Origin: CAYXDO01 sp964463485
GTDB taxonomy: Bacteria; Myxococcota; Kuafuiibacteriia; Kuafuiibacteriales; Kuafuiibacteriaceae
Reading direction: 5' to 3'
NCBI GenBank assembly: GCA_964463485.1
Contig: CAYXDO010000042.1
Location: 1 to 64,000, forward strand
Length of the DNA stretch: 64,000 bases
Shown here: positions 27,286 through 35,680 of the stretch, in pieces
Numbering within the stretch: the first letter of the stretch is position 1
Layout of the letters: each line of letters opens with the position of its first letter
Program-made: the position numbers and the translations under genes
Notes under the pieces: generated by a model
Database searches by the model: none
What the model saw: only the letters and a program-made list of their open reading frames with translations
Told to the model about the DNA's origin: nothing

Positions 27286-28610
27286 GTTGGAGCGCGAGCA
27301 TCAAGTCGATTAGGACCTTGGTTGTTCAGGACCTCAGGCGGTCGGGTGTCACAATCGCTTTGAGCGTGGGCTCGCTCAGTGTGACAGTGCTTGTTTTCAG
27401 TATTATTGCTTCGATGTACGCTGCTAACCAGCGCTACGTCGCGGGTATGGAGGTGGAGCTAAGGGTCGCCGCCGTCCTCGAAACGCCGTCGTTGGACTTC
27501 GGCGCCGGGGCTGCTGAGGCTGTGCGCAAGTTGCTGTGCGCCAACAAGGGCCAGGAATGCGAGTGGGAGGTTCATCAAGTGCCTCGGAAAAGTCCGCTCA
27601 TGCGCATTCAGGGACCCGGTGAGGCCTGGGGTGAGGAATGTGACTCCTGCCGTTCCGTCAATCTTACGGGGCTTCCTGCGGAGTCACCGCTGTGCAAAAG
27701 TGGGCATGTCCCCTGCGGCAGTTTCACATCGAGCGTTGCTCTTGAGTTCATCCTCAGCAACCGAGTCCTCTCCCAATTCGGGATTCAGCGGCGGGCGGAT
27801 CGGAATTGGCAAATCAAGATCGGGAAATGCGTGCTTCCCGTGAAGGAAGTAAAGGTCGAGCCCGGGGTCGGCAATGACGCGGTATTCGGCAAACTGGACG
27901 AGGCACGAAACGACGAAGCCCTCGCCCCGGCGGGAACCGTTCGGATTCTCGAGCACCTTGCCGGACTCCCAGAGTGCGAGGCCGTCATGGTGGGGTCGAC
28001 ATTTGCTCCCCAGGTTCTTGAATTCGCGTCCGTCGATTCCAAGCTCAAGGAGGGGAGGCTCGAGATCTACACGAGCAAGACAGATGCCGCTGAAGCATGT
28101 GAATTGCTCGAGGAAGCTGACGCCCTCTACGACTGCTTCGCCGCCGGGGAGCAACGGGAACTGCAACTCGTCAAGGACCTCATAGGCTTCGCGCGCCGCT
28201 TTGCCATCCTCGTTCTCGTCCTCATCGGATTTGGGGGCCTGTGCTCGGTGCTGCTCACGTTTTACTCCATTCAGAAGGTCCGCGAGCCGCAACTCGTTCT
28301 GATGCGGGTGATTGGAATCCGTCCTGGACTGATGTACCGTGTTCGAGTCGTTGAGGCGGCTGTGATCGGACTCGTGTCGGACGCCGTCTCGTTATGCGTG
28401 TTTTATCTTTTGCGGTCGGTTGCGGGTCATCGCTTCGCGATGGATTTCGCGATGCCGAGACTGAACATTGGCATCGACCCTCTCGGGCCCACCCAATGGC
28501 TTTGGGTGGCAGCGGCGGCCGGCGTCTTGCTGCCGATCGTTGCTTCCCTTCTCGCGGGTATCAAGTTGTACACGGTAAATCCCATCGATTGGCTCGACAA
28601 GGTCGCTTGA
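27282..28610 (+). CDS. FtsX/MacB-like ABC permease
   Basis: 442 residues, GTG start overlapping the ATPase stop. Topology of the FtsX/MacB group: membrane segment ~22-48, a large periplasmic domain (~50-300) with about ten cysteines, then three segments near ~303-330, ~350-375 and ~400-425. This family usually does not move substrate through the membrane but transmits ATPase motion to periplasmic partners: FtsEX activates murein hydrolases, MacB drives a TolC channel, LolCDE releases lipoproteins. The Cys-rich periplasmic domain is not one I recognise. The linked transglycosylase favours the FtsEX-like reading. Confidence 0.87.
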   Translation: MSWSASIKSIRTLVVQDLRRSGVTIALSVGSLSVTVLVFSIIASMYAANQRYVAGMEVELRVAAVLETPSLDFGAGAAEAVRKLLCANKGQECEWEVHQVPRKSPLMRIQGPGEAWGEECDSCRSVNLTGLPAESPLCKSGHVPCGSFTSSVALEFILSNRVLSQFGIQRRADRNWQIKIGKCVLPVKEVKVEPGVGNDAVFGKLDEARNDEALAPAGTVRILEHLAGLPECEAVMVGSTFAPQVLEFASVDSKLKEGRLEIYTSKTDAAEACELLEEADALYDCFAAGEQRELQLVKDLIGFARRFAILVLVLIGFGGLCSVLLTFYSIQKVREPQLVLMRVIGIRPGLMYRVRVVEAAVIGLVSDAVSLCVFYLLRSVAGHRFAMDFAMPRLNIGIDPLGPTQWLWVAAAAGVLLPIVASLLAGIKLYTVNPIDWLDKVA

Positions 28611-28615
28611 CAGGC

Positions 28616-30157
28616 ATGGATTCCCGAATTCCCTCGCTCTTTGCGCTTCAGTTGCTCGCAGGCTGTTCGGCTTGGACTCATGCCCCACCCGAAGACGCAG
28701 CCGCTGGCACGGCAGCCGCCCACGAGTCAGATGACGGAACAAGGCTCATTCTGCTAAAACGGACGCCGGTGCTCGTCGTGCCTGGCGGTGGGCAGGTTGG
28801 CAGCTTGCCTGCCGGTCTGGAATTGCCGACCGCTGTCGTCGAGCGGGATGGATGGATCGAGCTGCCGGCTGAGTTTGTCCAGTCCTGGGTCTTCAACCGG
28901 GGTCGCTCTTATATCAGCGCTCGCGATACAGTCATCGTCAGGTCGAATCTGGGTGTCTCCTGTGGAGATATTTCACCCAAGGACTTCGACGGGCTCCGGC
29001 TCGACGTGACGAGACAAAGTCTCGAAAACGTCTGCAAGAGGTTCGGCCGCCTGCCTGTTTCGCGGGTTGAATGGCCGGAGGCCTCGGTTCGTCCGTCGAG
29101 TGTCGAAGTTGTGGTGGCGGGCTGGTCGAGGACGGCGACACGCGCCATGGTCGAGGCCCGTGAGATTCCGCTGGGTAACCGGTCTCTGGACGTCGTAGTC
29201 GTGGTTGATTTGGGTAGCAAGAACCGGCACGAACAGCTCCGTCGGGTGGCATCCTCGGCTTGTCGGAAAGCGACGGGCACCTCCGATGCCAACTGCAATC
29301 TCCTGTTCTCTGAACTCGTGATGACAAAGAGTGGGGTTCGGGCGGGCCTACGGGACCGCGGAGGCGAGCGCGACTCCGTAGAGGAGGTCCTGGCGCCGCG
29401 GCCGGCGAAGGGTGCTCGGGTCGTTCCACTTCAGAAGATGCTGACGATGATCGAGGACAACGTGGTTTCCGGACCGCGCCCGCCTTTGGTCGTATTCGCG
29501 CTCGATCAACCCCCTTGGTTCGCGCGGAGTTCGGAGCAGAAGGTGGTATCGGAGAAGGCCGGACGCCTGGACTTTCTGTTCTTCGCCGCTCAGCAACAAC
29601 GCGGGATGGTGCCGCCGGGTCTGGTCCGCCTCTCGGATCTCTCCCGAACGGATCCAACCACGCTCGAGGCCACGCCGCTGGACGAAGCGGGCCTCTCACA
29701 GAATATCACGGGCGCCGTTCAGAGAATCCGGAACGCGCTGGCTGCGCTCTCGGGCCAGACCGTGAACACGGCGACGATTTCACTCACCCGAGCCACTTTG
29801 AAGCTGACCGAACGGTCAGAAGTGGGTTTGCTCGCCCGAGTCCCAAGCGAGGCGCAGGTCGTGCTCAATCGGACGACGCAGGCACTCTCGACGACGGTAT
29901 CGGACGAATCGACATCGACGCGCTTGCCCGGCTCACCCGGGTGCCGCACGTGGTTGGATTGCATGAAGCTCCCGCCCCAAGTCGCGGAGCGGATCGTGAG
30001 TCCCTTCTCCATCTTGCGCCGTAACCTCGCAACCGTGGGACCGTATGAGTGGCGCGAGGACGTCGTGCTTCGGCAGAGCGTCCGGGAACTCGTCGTAAAC
30101 GCCAGCCATTGTTTCGACGAGCCTGAGTGGATCAACTTGACGAAGTGCCGCCTTTGA
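28616..30157 (+). CDS. Lipoprotein with vWA-like core, last gene of the operon
   Basis: 513 residues. The ATG at 28616 lies five bases after the permease stop. The signal peptide ends in a textbook lipobox, LLAGC (Cys ~20). Residues ~28-110 resemble an SH3-like surface domain (PVLVVPGGGQVGSLPAG, then WIELPAEFVQSW). A vWA-like strand LDVVVVVDLGSKNRHEQLRR follows at ~190; its Asp-x-Gly-Ser is a degenerate metal site. Five or more cysteines near the C-terminus (CRTWLDC, SHC, KC) may form disulfides. It would face the periplasm on a lipid anchor and could be the permease partner. Family not recognised. Confidence 0.75.
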   Translation: MDSRIPSLFALQLLAGCSAWTHAPPEDAAAGTAAAHESDDGTRLILLKRTPVLVVPGGGQVGSLPAGLELPTAVVERDGWIELPAEFVQSWVFNRGRSYISARDTVIVRSNLGVSCGDISPKDFDGLRLDVTRQSLENVCKRFGRLPVSRVEWPEASVRPSSVEVVVAGWSRTATRAMVEAREIPLGNRSLDVVVVVDLGSKNRHEQLRRVASSACRKATGTSDANCNLLFSELVMTKSGVRAGLRDRGGERDSVEEVLAPRPAKGARVVPLQKMLTMIEDNVVSGPRPPLVVFALDQPPWFARSSEQKVVSEKAGRLDFLFFAAQQQRGMVPPGLVRLSDLSRTDPTTLEATPLDEAGLSQNITGAVQRIRNALAALSGQTVNTATISLTRATLKLTERSEVGLLARVPSEAQVVLNRTTQALSTTVSDESTSTRLPGSPGCRTWLDCMKLPPQVAERIVSPFSILRRNLATVGPYEWREDVVLRQSVRELVVNASHCFDEPEWINLTKCRL

Positions 30158-30189
30158 GGAGGCTTGGACCCGTCAAGATCGTGGCCACC

Positions 30190-30372
30190 GCCTGGGCCAG
30201 GCCTTGCCTCCTCTTCGCATCCGCGATACCGCGCCGCGGCTCGGTGGCAGACGCACATCGGACGTGCACTTCGGACGCGTCATCACCAACAACCAGTTCC
30301 CCTGGCTGAAGGGCACCGCCGCTCACGACTTTCTTGCTCGCCAAAGGGTTGTGCTCGGCCCTGCTCGATAGT
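30190..30372 (+). pseudogene. Relic of the same sequence as 16975-17150, opposite strand
   Basis: About 180 bases similar to the minus strand of 16975-17150. Here the frame reads LPPLRIRDTAPRLGG and then FPWLKGTAAHDF before a stop near 30370. No start with a ribosome-binding site is seen, so this is a fragment. It lies just after the ten-gene operon and, with its partner, forms an imperfect inverted repeat around it. Confidence 0.5.
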
Positions 30373-30375
30373 CGT

Positions 30376-31128
30376 TCAGCCAGGCGGCTGGGTTGGCGTG
30401 GGTTCGGTCGCGCGCTCAGGGCGGCGTTTTGACGAAATGCCGGGAATGGCGGTGTCGTCGGAATCGCTCATATACCGACCCACCCGCGCCACGCTCTCGT
30501 ACACGGACGCCCACCGAGTGAAGGCGCGGTTCCGCAAGTCACCCGGGCTGCCCTTCTTTTCGTCGGTGGCCTCGAGCAACTGGAGCTGCTCCATCGCGAG
30601 CTTGCCCGCCGCCTCGAGCTGCTCGGGGGAGTATGGCAGCTTCCCGTCGGCCAGCGGCCAGTGCCCCTGATACAGCTCCACCCACTGCGACACGTCCCGA
30701 GCGTCGTCCCGCACGCCCGAGCCCGGTCGAATCACCGCGATCTTCTTCGCCGCGTCTGGGTTGCCCGCGAGCAGCACGGTGGCCCAATCCGTCAGCACGC
30801 GATCGTGCTCGCGCAGCGCGAGCGCGAGCTCTTGGCGGCGTTTCCGCTTCTCGGTGCTCCACGGAAACTCCGAAAGCAAGTCCGCCGCCACGAAGTCCTC
30901 GCACCAGGACGACACCACTGCGAAGTCCTTCTCCACCGACGCGACTCGTTCCGGGCTGAGCTCGTCCGAGAGCCGCCCCGAGTGCGGCGTGAACGTCGTC
31001 ACCAGCGCATTCGTGAGCTCGGTCGCTCGCGCCCCCGAGATCGAGCTCCGTCGAACCTGGCCGTCTGGAATGGCGAGGAGCTCCGCCTTCGCCGCTTCCA
31101 CTCTCTGTCCTGCAGTTGAATCCGTCAC
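30376..31128 (-). CDS. Hypothetical protein, 250 residues (intact parent of the chimera start)
   Basis: GTG start at 31128 with a GGAGGAAAC ribosome-binding site identical to that of the chimeric gene at 11581. The protein is soluble, helical, Arg/Glu/Ala-rich, with Trp residues in SWCEDF, WSTEKRKRR and WVELYQGHWPL segments; the last 30 residues are Arg/Pro-rich and disordered. No family recognised. The promoter side contains the second 42/43-bp repeat array. The frame is open further upstream through the array, but that part is repeat sequence without a ribosome-binding site. Confidence 0.75.
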   Translation of the reverse strand: MTDSTAGQRVEAAKAELLAIPDGQVRRSSISGARATELTNALVTTFTPHSGRLSDELSPERVASVEKDFAVVSSWCEDFVAADLLSEFPWSTEKRKRRQELALALREHDRVLTDWATVLLAGNPDAAKKIAVIRPGSGVRDDARDVSQWVELYQGHWPLADGKLPYSPEQLEAAGKLAMEQLQLLEATDEKKGSPGDLRNRAFTRWASVYESVARVGRYMSDSDDTAIPGISSKRRPERATEPTPTQPPG

Positions 31129-31277
31129 GTTTCCTCCCTGAGGTCGACACCTTCTCGTCGACGACGTCCTCGGATACCACCGGTTCCGAGACGGTCGCAA
31201 GGCCGGCGAAGCGTTTTTCCGCCGCTCGAGCGCCAGGGAACGGCGTGTCTCGGCCTGCCGCCAGGCTCGCGGAGCGA

Positions 31278-31613
31278 CCCGATCGTTCGAGCAACCCTGC
31301 CAACAGGCATCGAGGAGCGATCCGATGGCTCGAGGCACCCTGCCAACAGGCATCGAGGAGCGATCCGATGGCTCGAGGCACCCTGTCGACAGGCATCGAG
31401 GAGCAATCCGACGGTTCGAGGCACCCTGTCGACACGCTCCGCGAGCAATCCGATGGTTCGAGGCACCCTGTCGACAGGCATCGAGGAGCAATCCGATGGT
31501 TCGAGGCACCCTGTCGACAGGCTCCGCGAGCAATCCGATGGTTCGAGGCACCTGTCGACAGGCTCGGCGAGCAATCCGATGGATGGTTCGAGGCACCCTG
31601 TCGACAGGCTCGG
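31278..31613. repeat. Array of eight 42/43-bp repeats with central palindrome
   Basis: Eight units like those at 11690 but with CCGATGGTTCGAGGCA instead of ...GCGGCA. The first two units have CCTGCCAACAGG in place of the CCTGTCGACAGG palindrome, one has CTGTCGACACG and one lacks a C. Units with CATCGAGG and CTCCGCG spacers are mixed, as in array 1. It lies ~150 bases upstream of the GTG at 31128. The imperfect units at the left edge suggest older copies there. Confidence 0.95.
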
Positions 31614-31889
31614 TCGCCCGATAGAGGTTTTGGGAATCGCACATCTGTCTGAGCGGCATCTCACGGCTCCCCCGTTCCCGTTGGTGGCGATCCCTGGCAC
31701 GAGACGCCTGAGTCTGCAAAGCGGGCTCGCAGCGGGGTCCCGGCTGCGCTCGATGATGGCGAGCTCGGCCACGGTCGCGAAGGCAAGCCCTTGGCGTCGG
31801 TTTTCGTTTTCGAACGGTCCGGGCCTTTTCGTTTTCGAACGGTCCGGCTTGGCGACCGAAAGGCGAACGCGACGCCAAAAGGTACCGAC
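31614..31889. other. Array flank, no gene, inverted copy of the 20-bp repeats
   Basis: No supported gene in this stretch. TTTTCGTTTTCGAACGGTCC occurs at 31801-31820 and 31826-31845, the reverse orientation of the tandem pair at 12171-12210. The right end passes into the 1.53 kb repeat at 31890. Confidence 0.6.
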
Positions 31890-33421
31890 TCTCCCAACTC
31901 ATGACGCAGGCCGTCATCGGGATCGACCGCAAATCGGGATTTGCGTCCGAATCAGTATCAGTTAGCAGCCGTGGAGGTGCCGCCAAATCCCGGCTCTGGG
32001 TCCGGAGCTGGCAGCTCGAATGCGAGCGCGTCGCCTTCGGCCAAAGTCGGGTCGATTTCTTTGGCTTTCTCGATGTCGTGCTCGGCTGAGTTGCGGTGAC
32101 CGAGCATCGCGTGGGCTCTGGCCCTCGCCGCGTAAACCGTCGCTCTCCAGGGACTGGCCTTTTGGGCGCGGTCGAGGTCTTGGATGGCTGCGTCCGGGAG
32201 ACCCTGTTCGGTGCGCGCGCGTGCCCTCTTCTCCAGCGCGGAGCTGAGTGCGTCGCGGTGACGGGTGATGCTCCCGAGGATACTCAGCTCCAGGTCGAGG
32301 AGCTGGGCGCACTCGTCGATCCTCCCGAGTTTGTCACAAGTCAGGTCGACGGCTCGATCCCATGCCGCCAAATTCTGCGTTTCTTTGGTCGCAACCTCCT
32401 TGTAGGCGGCGGCGGCTTCAGCGAGCTTGCCTTCGTTTTCGAGCTTGCGTGCGCCGTCGATGCCGCGGGATGGGCAGCCGAAGAGCGCGAGACCAAGGCC
32501 GAGAGTTGCGAGCTTTCGATGGAGGCTCATGGAAGGAAGCTGCTGTGGTAGGGGTCTCGGCCGTCCTGGGCCCAGATCCGCTCGGGGCCTCCGGCGTTGG
32601 CCGGGCGTCGCCACGCCACGATCGAGACTTCCCCGGTTCGATGCGGAATCACCAAACCCACTGCGTCGGGATCCAAGGCGAGCTGCTCGGTGTAGGCCGG
32701 TGTGCCGGCGACTGCTCGCCCGAGATTTACCGGTGGCGCGGCCTGGACGGCGAGATCGGCGCCTCGGAAATGGACCACGCCCGCGGCCGCGTCGACGACG
32801 ATGATCTCGGGTATGTCGTCGCCATCGACGTAGGCCGAAATCAGACCGACTGAAGCCATACCCACACCCACGGAAAATTGATGAATGGGTATGTTGGTCG
32901 GGCTCGGATCACAACGAAACCCGGCGACGCCCCGATCGATCTCACAACCCATCACGGTGCCCGACTCGAGGACGTAATAAAAGCGGGGCGCACCCGTCGC
33001 GTCGTGACCGATGGCCGGACCGACGACGGGGGAGGGGAGGGTTGGGCTCGCGAGGTCCCAGTCTCCGAAGTTGTTCGAATTCACGTCATGAATGGTGATG
33101 AGTGGGCCGGAGCCGTTGTGGGAGCCGTACGCGATGTAAACGTGCCCGCCGCCGCCCGCCATCGTCGACAACGGGCCATCCGGCGTGACGGTGGCTCCGT
33201 CGTTCAGCGCGTACTCTTGCGATTGCGGCCGTAGGATCACCGCGCGATCTCCGTCTTGCGAGACGAAGCGAGGATAGTTGGCGCTGCTGGGAAAGGAAAA
33301 ATAGGCCGGGCGCGCGAGGGGGTTCGAGCCGTACTCGGTCCAGCCGGGCTGATTTTGTTCGTCGAGCCCGAAGAAGCCGGTGTTGCCGCCGTCGAAGCCG
33401 GTCGCGACGAAGAAGGTCCCG
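31890..33421. repeat. 1,532-bp direct repeat, copy 2
   Basis: Second copy of 9982-11513. At its left edge are the last 15 bases of the gene at 9163-9996, without the rest of that gene. At its right edge the FG-GAP gene continues intact to 34179. Recombination between the two copies would remove 21,908 bp and restore the order 277-residue gene, TPR lipoprotein, complete FG-GAP lipoprotein. Confidence 0.95.
31958..32530 (-). CDS. TPR-type lipoprotein, copy 2
   Basis: Identical in protein sequence to 10050-10622: lipobox LFGC, then TPR-like helices. Here it follows the complete FG-GAP lipoprotein gene, with an ATGA overlap, so this is the likely original arrangement: a secreted FG-GAP protein and a TPR lipoprotein made together. 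Possible role as an assembly or docking partner for the FG-GAP protein. Confidence 0.85.
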   Translation of the reverse strand: MSLHRKLATLGLGLALFGCPSRGIDGARKLENEGKLAEAAAAYKEVATKETQNLAAWDRAVDLTCDKLGRIDECAQLLDLELSILGSITRHRDALSSALEKRARARTEQGLPDAAIQDLDRAQKASPWRATVYAARARAHAMLGHRNSAEHDIEKAKEIDPTLAEGDALAFELPAPDPEPGFGGTSTAAN

Positions 33422-34179
33422 GTGGGGCTCGAAGCGGCGGCGTCGATGCGGTCGCCGAGCGGCAGAGTCAACACCGAGCTCAGCCCTCCCTGCACGTCGT
33501 ATGAGAACGCCTCGAGGCCCGTGGCGTTGGCGGTGACCAGCAGGCTCTGGGGCTCGGCGACGAGCGGGCCGCCCACGGGGAGAGAGGCCGCCGCGGTGGC
33601 CACGCCGAACGTGCAGTCCGCGCCCGGAGCGAGCACGCTGAAGCGGCCGTCCGCGCGTGAGGAGACCACGAGCTCGTCGATGCCGTCGTCGTCGAGGTCG
33701 TCGACCAAGACGGCCTGGTCCAAGCCGTGCGTCACCTGCGCGCGGGCCACGAGGGCAGGCGTGGCACCGACCGGAGGACACGCGCCGGTGTCCGGAAAGC
33801 CGACGTCGACTCCGGTGTCTCGGACGCCGAGATCGGGCGTACCTAGATCAGGGGAGCCAAGATCCGGCGTTCCGACGTCGGGATCCGTGGCGTCCTGCTC
33901 GAAGCCAGCGTCGCGGTCCTCGCTTGCGTCGAGCGCGACCGCGTCGGGGGCGTCGGGGTGGGCGTCGGGCGTGGCGGCGTCTTCGCCAGGGCCTCCGACA
34001 TCCTGCGAGGGCGATTGCAACGCGGGAGGACTGAACGTGCAGGCCGAGGCGTAGAGAGCGGGCGCGAGAATACGCGTCGAGATCCTGCCGAACCGACTCA
34101 GAGCCCACACCCAGGTCGTTGACCCGAGCGACCCTCGCGCGATATTTCGACCCTTCGCGTTCGCCACAACGAGATTCAT
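32527..34179 (-). CDS. Secreted FG-GAP/VCBS-type lipoprotein, complete
   Basis: About 550 residues. The N-terminus has a basic segment, hydrophobic core and ASAC, a weak lipobox, then a long Asp/Pro/Ala linker with TPDLGSPDLGTPDLG repeats typical of myxobacterial surface lipoproteins. The body is repeat-like with FG-GAP/integrin-type calcium loops (VDDLDDDGIDELVV; AYVDGDDIPEIIVVD), implying a beta-propeller outside the cell. The start is uncertain: ATG 34179 is used, a GTG nearer the hydrophobic core is possible. The C-terminal ~300 residues are duplicated at 10619-11513 as part of the chimera. Confidence 0.82.
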   Translation of the reverse strand: MNLVVANAKGRNIARGSLGSTTWVWALSRFGRISTRILAPALYASACTFSPPALQSPSQDVGGPGEDAATPDAHPDAPDAVALDASEDRDAGFEQDATDPDVGTPDLGSPDLGTPDLGVRDTGVDVGFPDTGACPPVGATPALVARAQVTHGLDQAVLVDDLDDDGIDELVVSSRADGRFSVLAPGADCTFGVATAAASLPVGGPLVAEPQSLLVTANATGLEAFSYDVQGGLSSVLTLPLGDRIDAAASSPTGTFFVATGFDGGNTGFFGLDEQNQPGWTEYGSNPLARPAYFSFPSSANYPRFVSQDGDRAVILRPQSQEYALNDGATVTPDGPLSTMAGGGGHVYIAYGSHNGSGPLITIHDVNSNNFGDWDLASPTLPSPVVGPAIGHDATGAPRFYYVLESGTVMGCEIDRGVAGFRCDPSPTNIPIHQFSVGVGMASVGLISAYVDGDDIPEIIVVDAAAGVVHFRGADLAVQAAPPVNLGRAVAGTPAYTEQLALDPDAVGLVIPHRTGEVSIVAWRRPANAGGPERIWAQDGRDPYHSSFLP

Positions 34180-34279
34180 GCCCACGAGACCGTCCAACGA
34201 GCATACGCGAGCCCAGCGAGGAACGCATCGGAAGGCCGCGCGCCTCGGGCTCCTTTGCGGCGAACTTCAGGAGGTTTGA

Positions 34280-34756
34280 ATGGCCGATCGATTTCCAATG
34301 ACGCTGACCGGCGTTCAGAAGCTGAGAGACGAGCTGCTACGCCTGAAGACCGTCGAGCGACCGGAGGCGACTCGTGCGATCGAAGAAGCGCGTGCCCACG
34401 GCGACCTCAGCGAGAACGCCGAGTACCACGCGGCGCGGGAGCGTCAGAGCTTCCTCGAGGGGCGCATCAAAGAGGTCGAGAGCAAGCTGTCCTTGGCCGA
34501 GGTCATCGACCCCAGCAAGCTCAGCGGTGACCGCGTCGTCTTCGGCGCTACCGTCACGGTGCGCGACACCGAGTCCGACGATGAGAAGACCTATCAAATC
34601 GTCGGGGTCGACGAAGCCGACCTCAAATCCGGCAAGATCTCTGTCACCTCGCCGATCGCGAGGGGGATGATCGGAAAGCGCCTGGGGGACGAGGTGATCA
34701 TCCGGTCGCCCGGCGGTGAGAAGGTCTACGAGTTGCTCCAAGTTCAGTTCGTCTAG
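34280..34756 (+). CDS. greA: Transcription elongation factor GreA
   Basis: 158 residues, normal length. N-terminal coiled-coil hairpin with the acidic tip segment GDLSENAEYHAARERQ (~41-56), which enters the RNA polymerase secondary channel to stimulate cleavage of backtracked RNA. The C-terminal FKBP-like domain runs from ~80 to 158 and ends ELLQVQF. The ATG follows AGGAGG at seven bases. It is divergent from the FG-GAP gene and marks the return to core genome. Confidence 0.97.
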   Translation: MADRFPMTLTGVQKLRDELLRLKTVERPEATRAIEEARAHGDLSENAEYHAARERQSFLEGRIKEVESKLSLAEVIDPSKLSGDRVVFGATVTVRDTESDDEKTYQIVGVDEADLKSGKISVTSPIARGMIGKRLGDEVIIRSPGGEKVYELLQVQFV

Positions 34757-34845
34757 CTGGCAAGGTAGGTAGTCCGGAAGCTATCGGCTCCCTCTGCTGG
34801 TGCCCGTTCCGTCCCAGGTCCGAGCGATGCACGGGCTGAGCTGAC

Positions 34846-35529
34846 TCAGGCCGCTGCCGTGTCGTCGGGATCCGACGCGAACGGCGAGGTCTCGAAGCTC
34901 TCGAGGAGCGCCTTAGGGGAGTCGTAGATCGTGGCGCCCCGGAGCTGGTTGCGCGTCCAACCCCCGGACAGGAGCGCGACACTTTGAACTCCAAGCTTCG
35001 CGGCTCCGTCGACGTCGTCGGGCGAGTCGGTCAGTTGGATGGCGGCTTTGTTGGTCAAGGCAGCGCGCTCGAGCGCTACTCGTAGAAGGTCACGCCTCGA
35101 TCCGACGCGATCGTTCTTGGATGGGTAGATGGCGCGATGGATCAGCGACTCGGCCTCTAGCTTCTTCAAGATCGGCAGCAAGGTCTCGGCCGAGTCGGCG
35201 CTCACGACGATCACGCGCATGCCGGACCGGATCGCCGCTTGAAGGAGCTCGCGGGCCCGATATCGCGGTGGGATTCGCGAGAGGTAGCGCATCCCGAAGA
35301 TCGTGCGCGCGCGTTCGCAGGTCTCGTTGCCGAGCGGCGTGTCGAGGCCGGCGCCCAAGGTGAGGTTGAGGAGCTCGTGCGGAGCCAGGGTGACGGACTG
35401 TCGGACCTCGGGGAAGCGGACGCGAACGCCGCGTTCGGCGAGGGCCTCGACCCACGCTTGGGCGCGCGCGTCATGGACGTCGAGGAGCAACGCGTCGACA
35501 GACAGGAGGAGCCCGAGGCGGTGCCGCAT
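34846..35529 (-). CDS. HAD-like protein with degenerate motif I
   Basis: 227 residues with the HAD hydrolase layout: N-terminal motif I region GLLLSVDALLLDVHDARAQAW, a helical cap (~20-90), motif II VIVVSADS, and motif IV LTDSPDDVDGAAKLG. In active HAD enzymes motif I is DxDGT; here it aligns as SVDAL, so the nucleophile Asp is Ser and the GT pair is lost. Motifs II and IV are preserved. It may be a non-catalytic relative. Start ATG at 35529; no clear ribosome-binding site. Confidence 0.78.
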   Translation of the reverse strand: MRHRLGLLLSVDALLLDVHDARAQAWVEALAERGVRVRFPEVRQSVTLAPHELLNLTLGAGLDTPLGNETCERARTIFGMRYLSRIPPRYRARELLQAAIRSGMRVIVVSADSAETLLPILKKLEAESLIHRAIYPSKNDRVGSRRDLLRVALERAALTNKAAIQLTDSPDDVDGAAKLGVQSVALLSGGWTRNQLRGATIYDSPKALLESFETSPFASDPDDTAAA

Positions 35530-35680
35530 GGGGCGCGCATTGTACGCCTAGTCTAGGGGCGGATGAAGTTGGGCCTCCAACTTCGTCGGGGAGTAGTCGA
35601 CACGAGTCGTCAGCGCAGTAACCCAGGCGTGTCGACTCCATCTTGCTCTCGCGACGCGGAAGGGTTCGTATGGACGCGCC

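Noticed and set aside
17252..30157. Assignment of the operon to Zorya, VMAP ternary or another known defence system
   Set aside because: No MotAB-like pair, MoxR AAA+ ATPase, protease or helicase is present; the ABC ATPase/permease and transglycosylase do not fit those systems.
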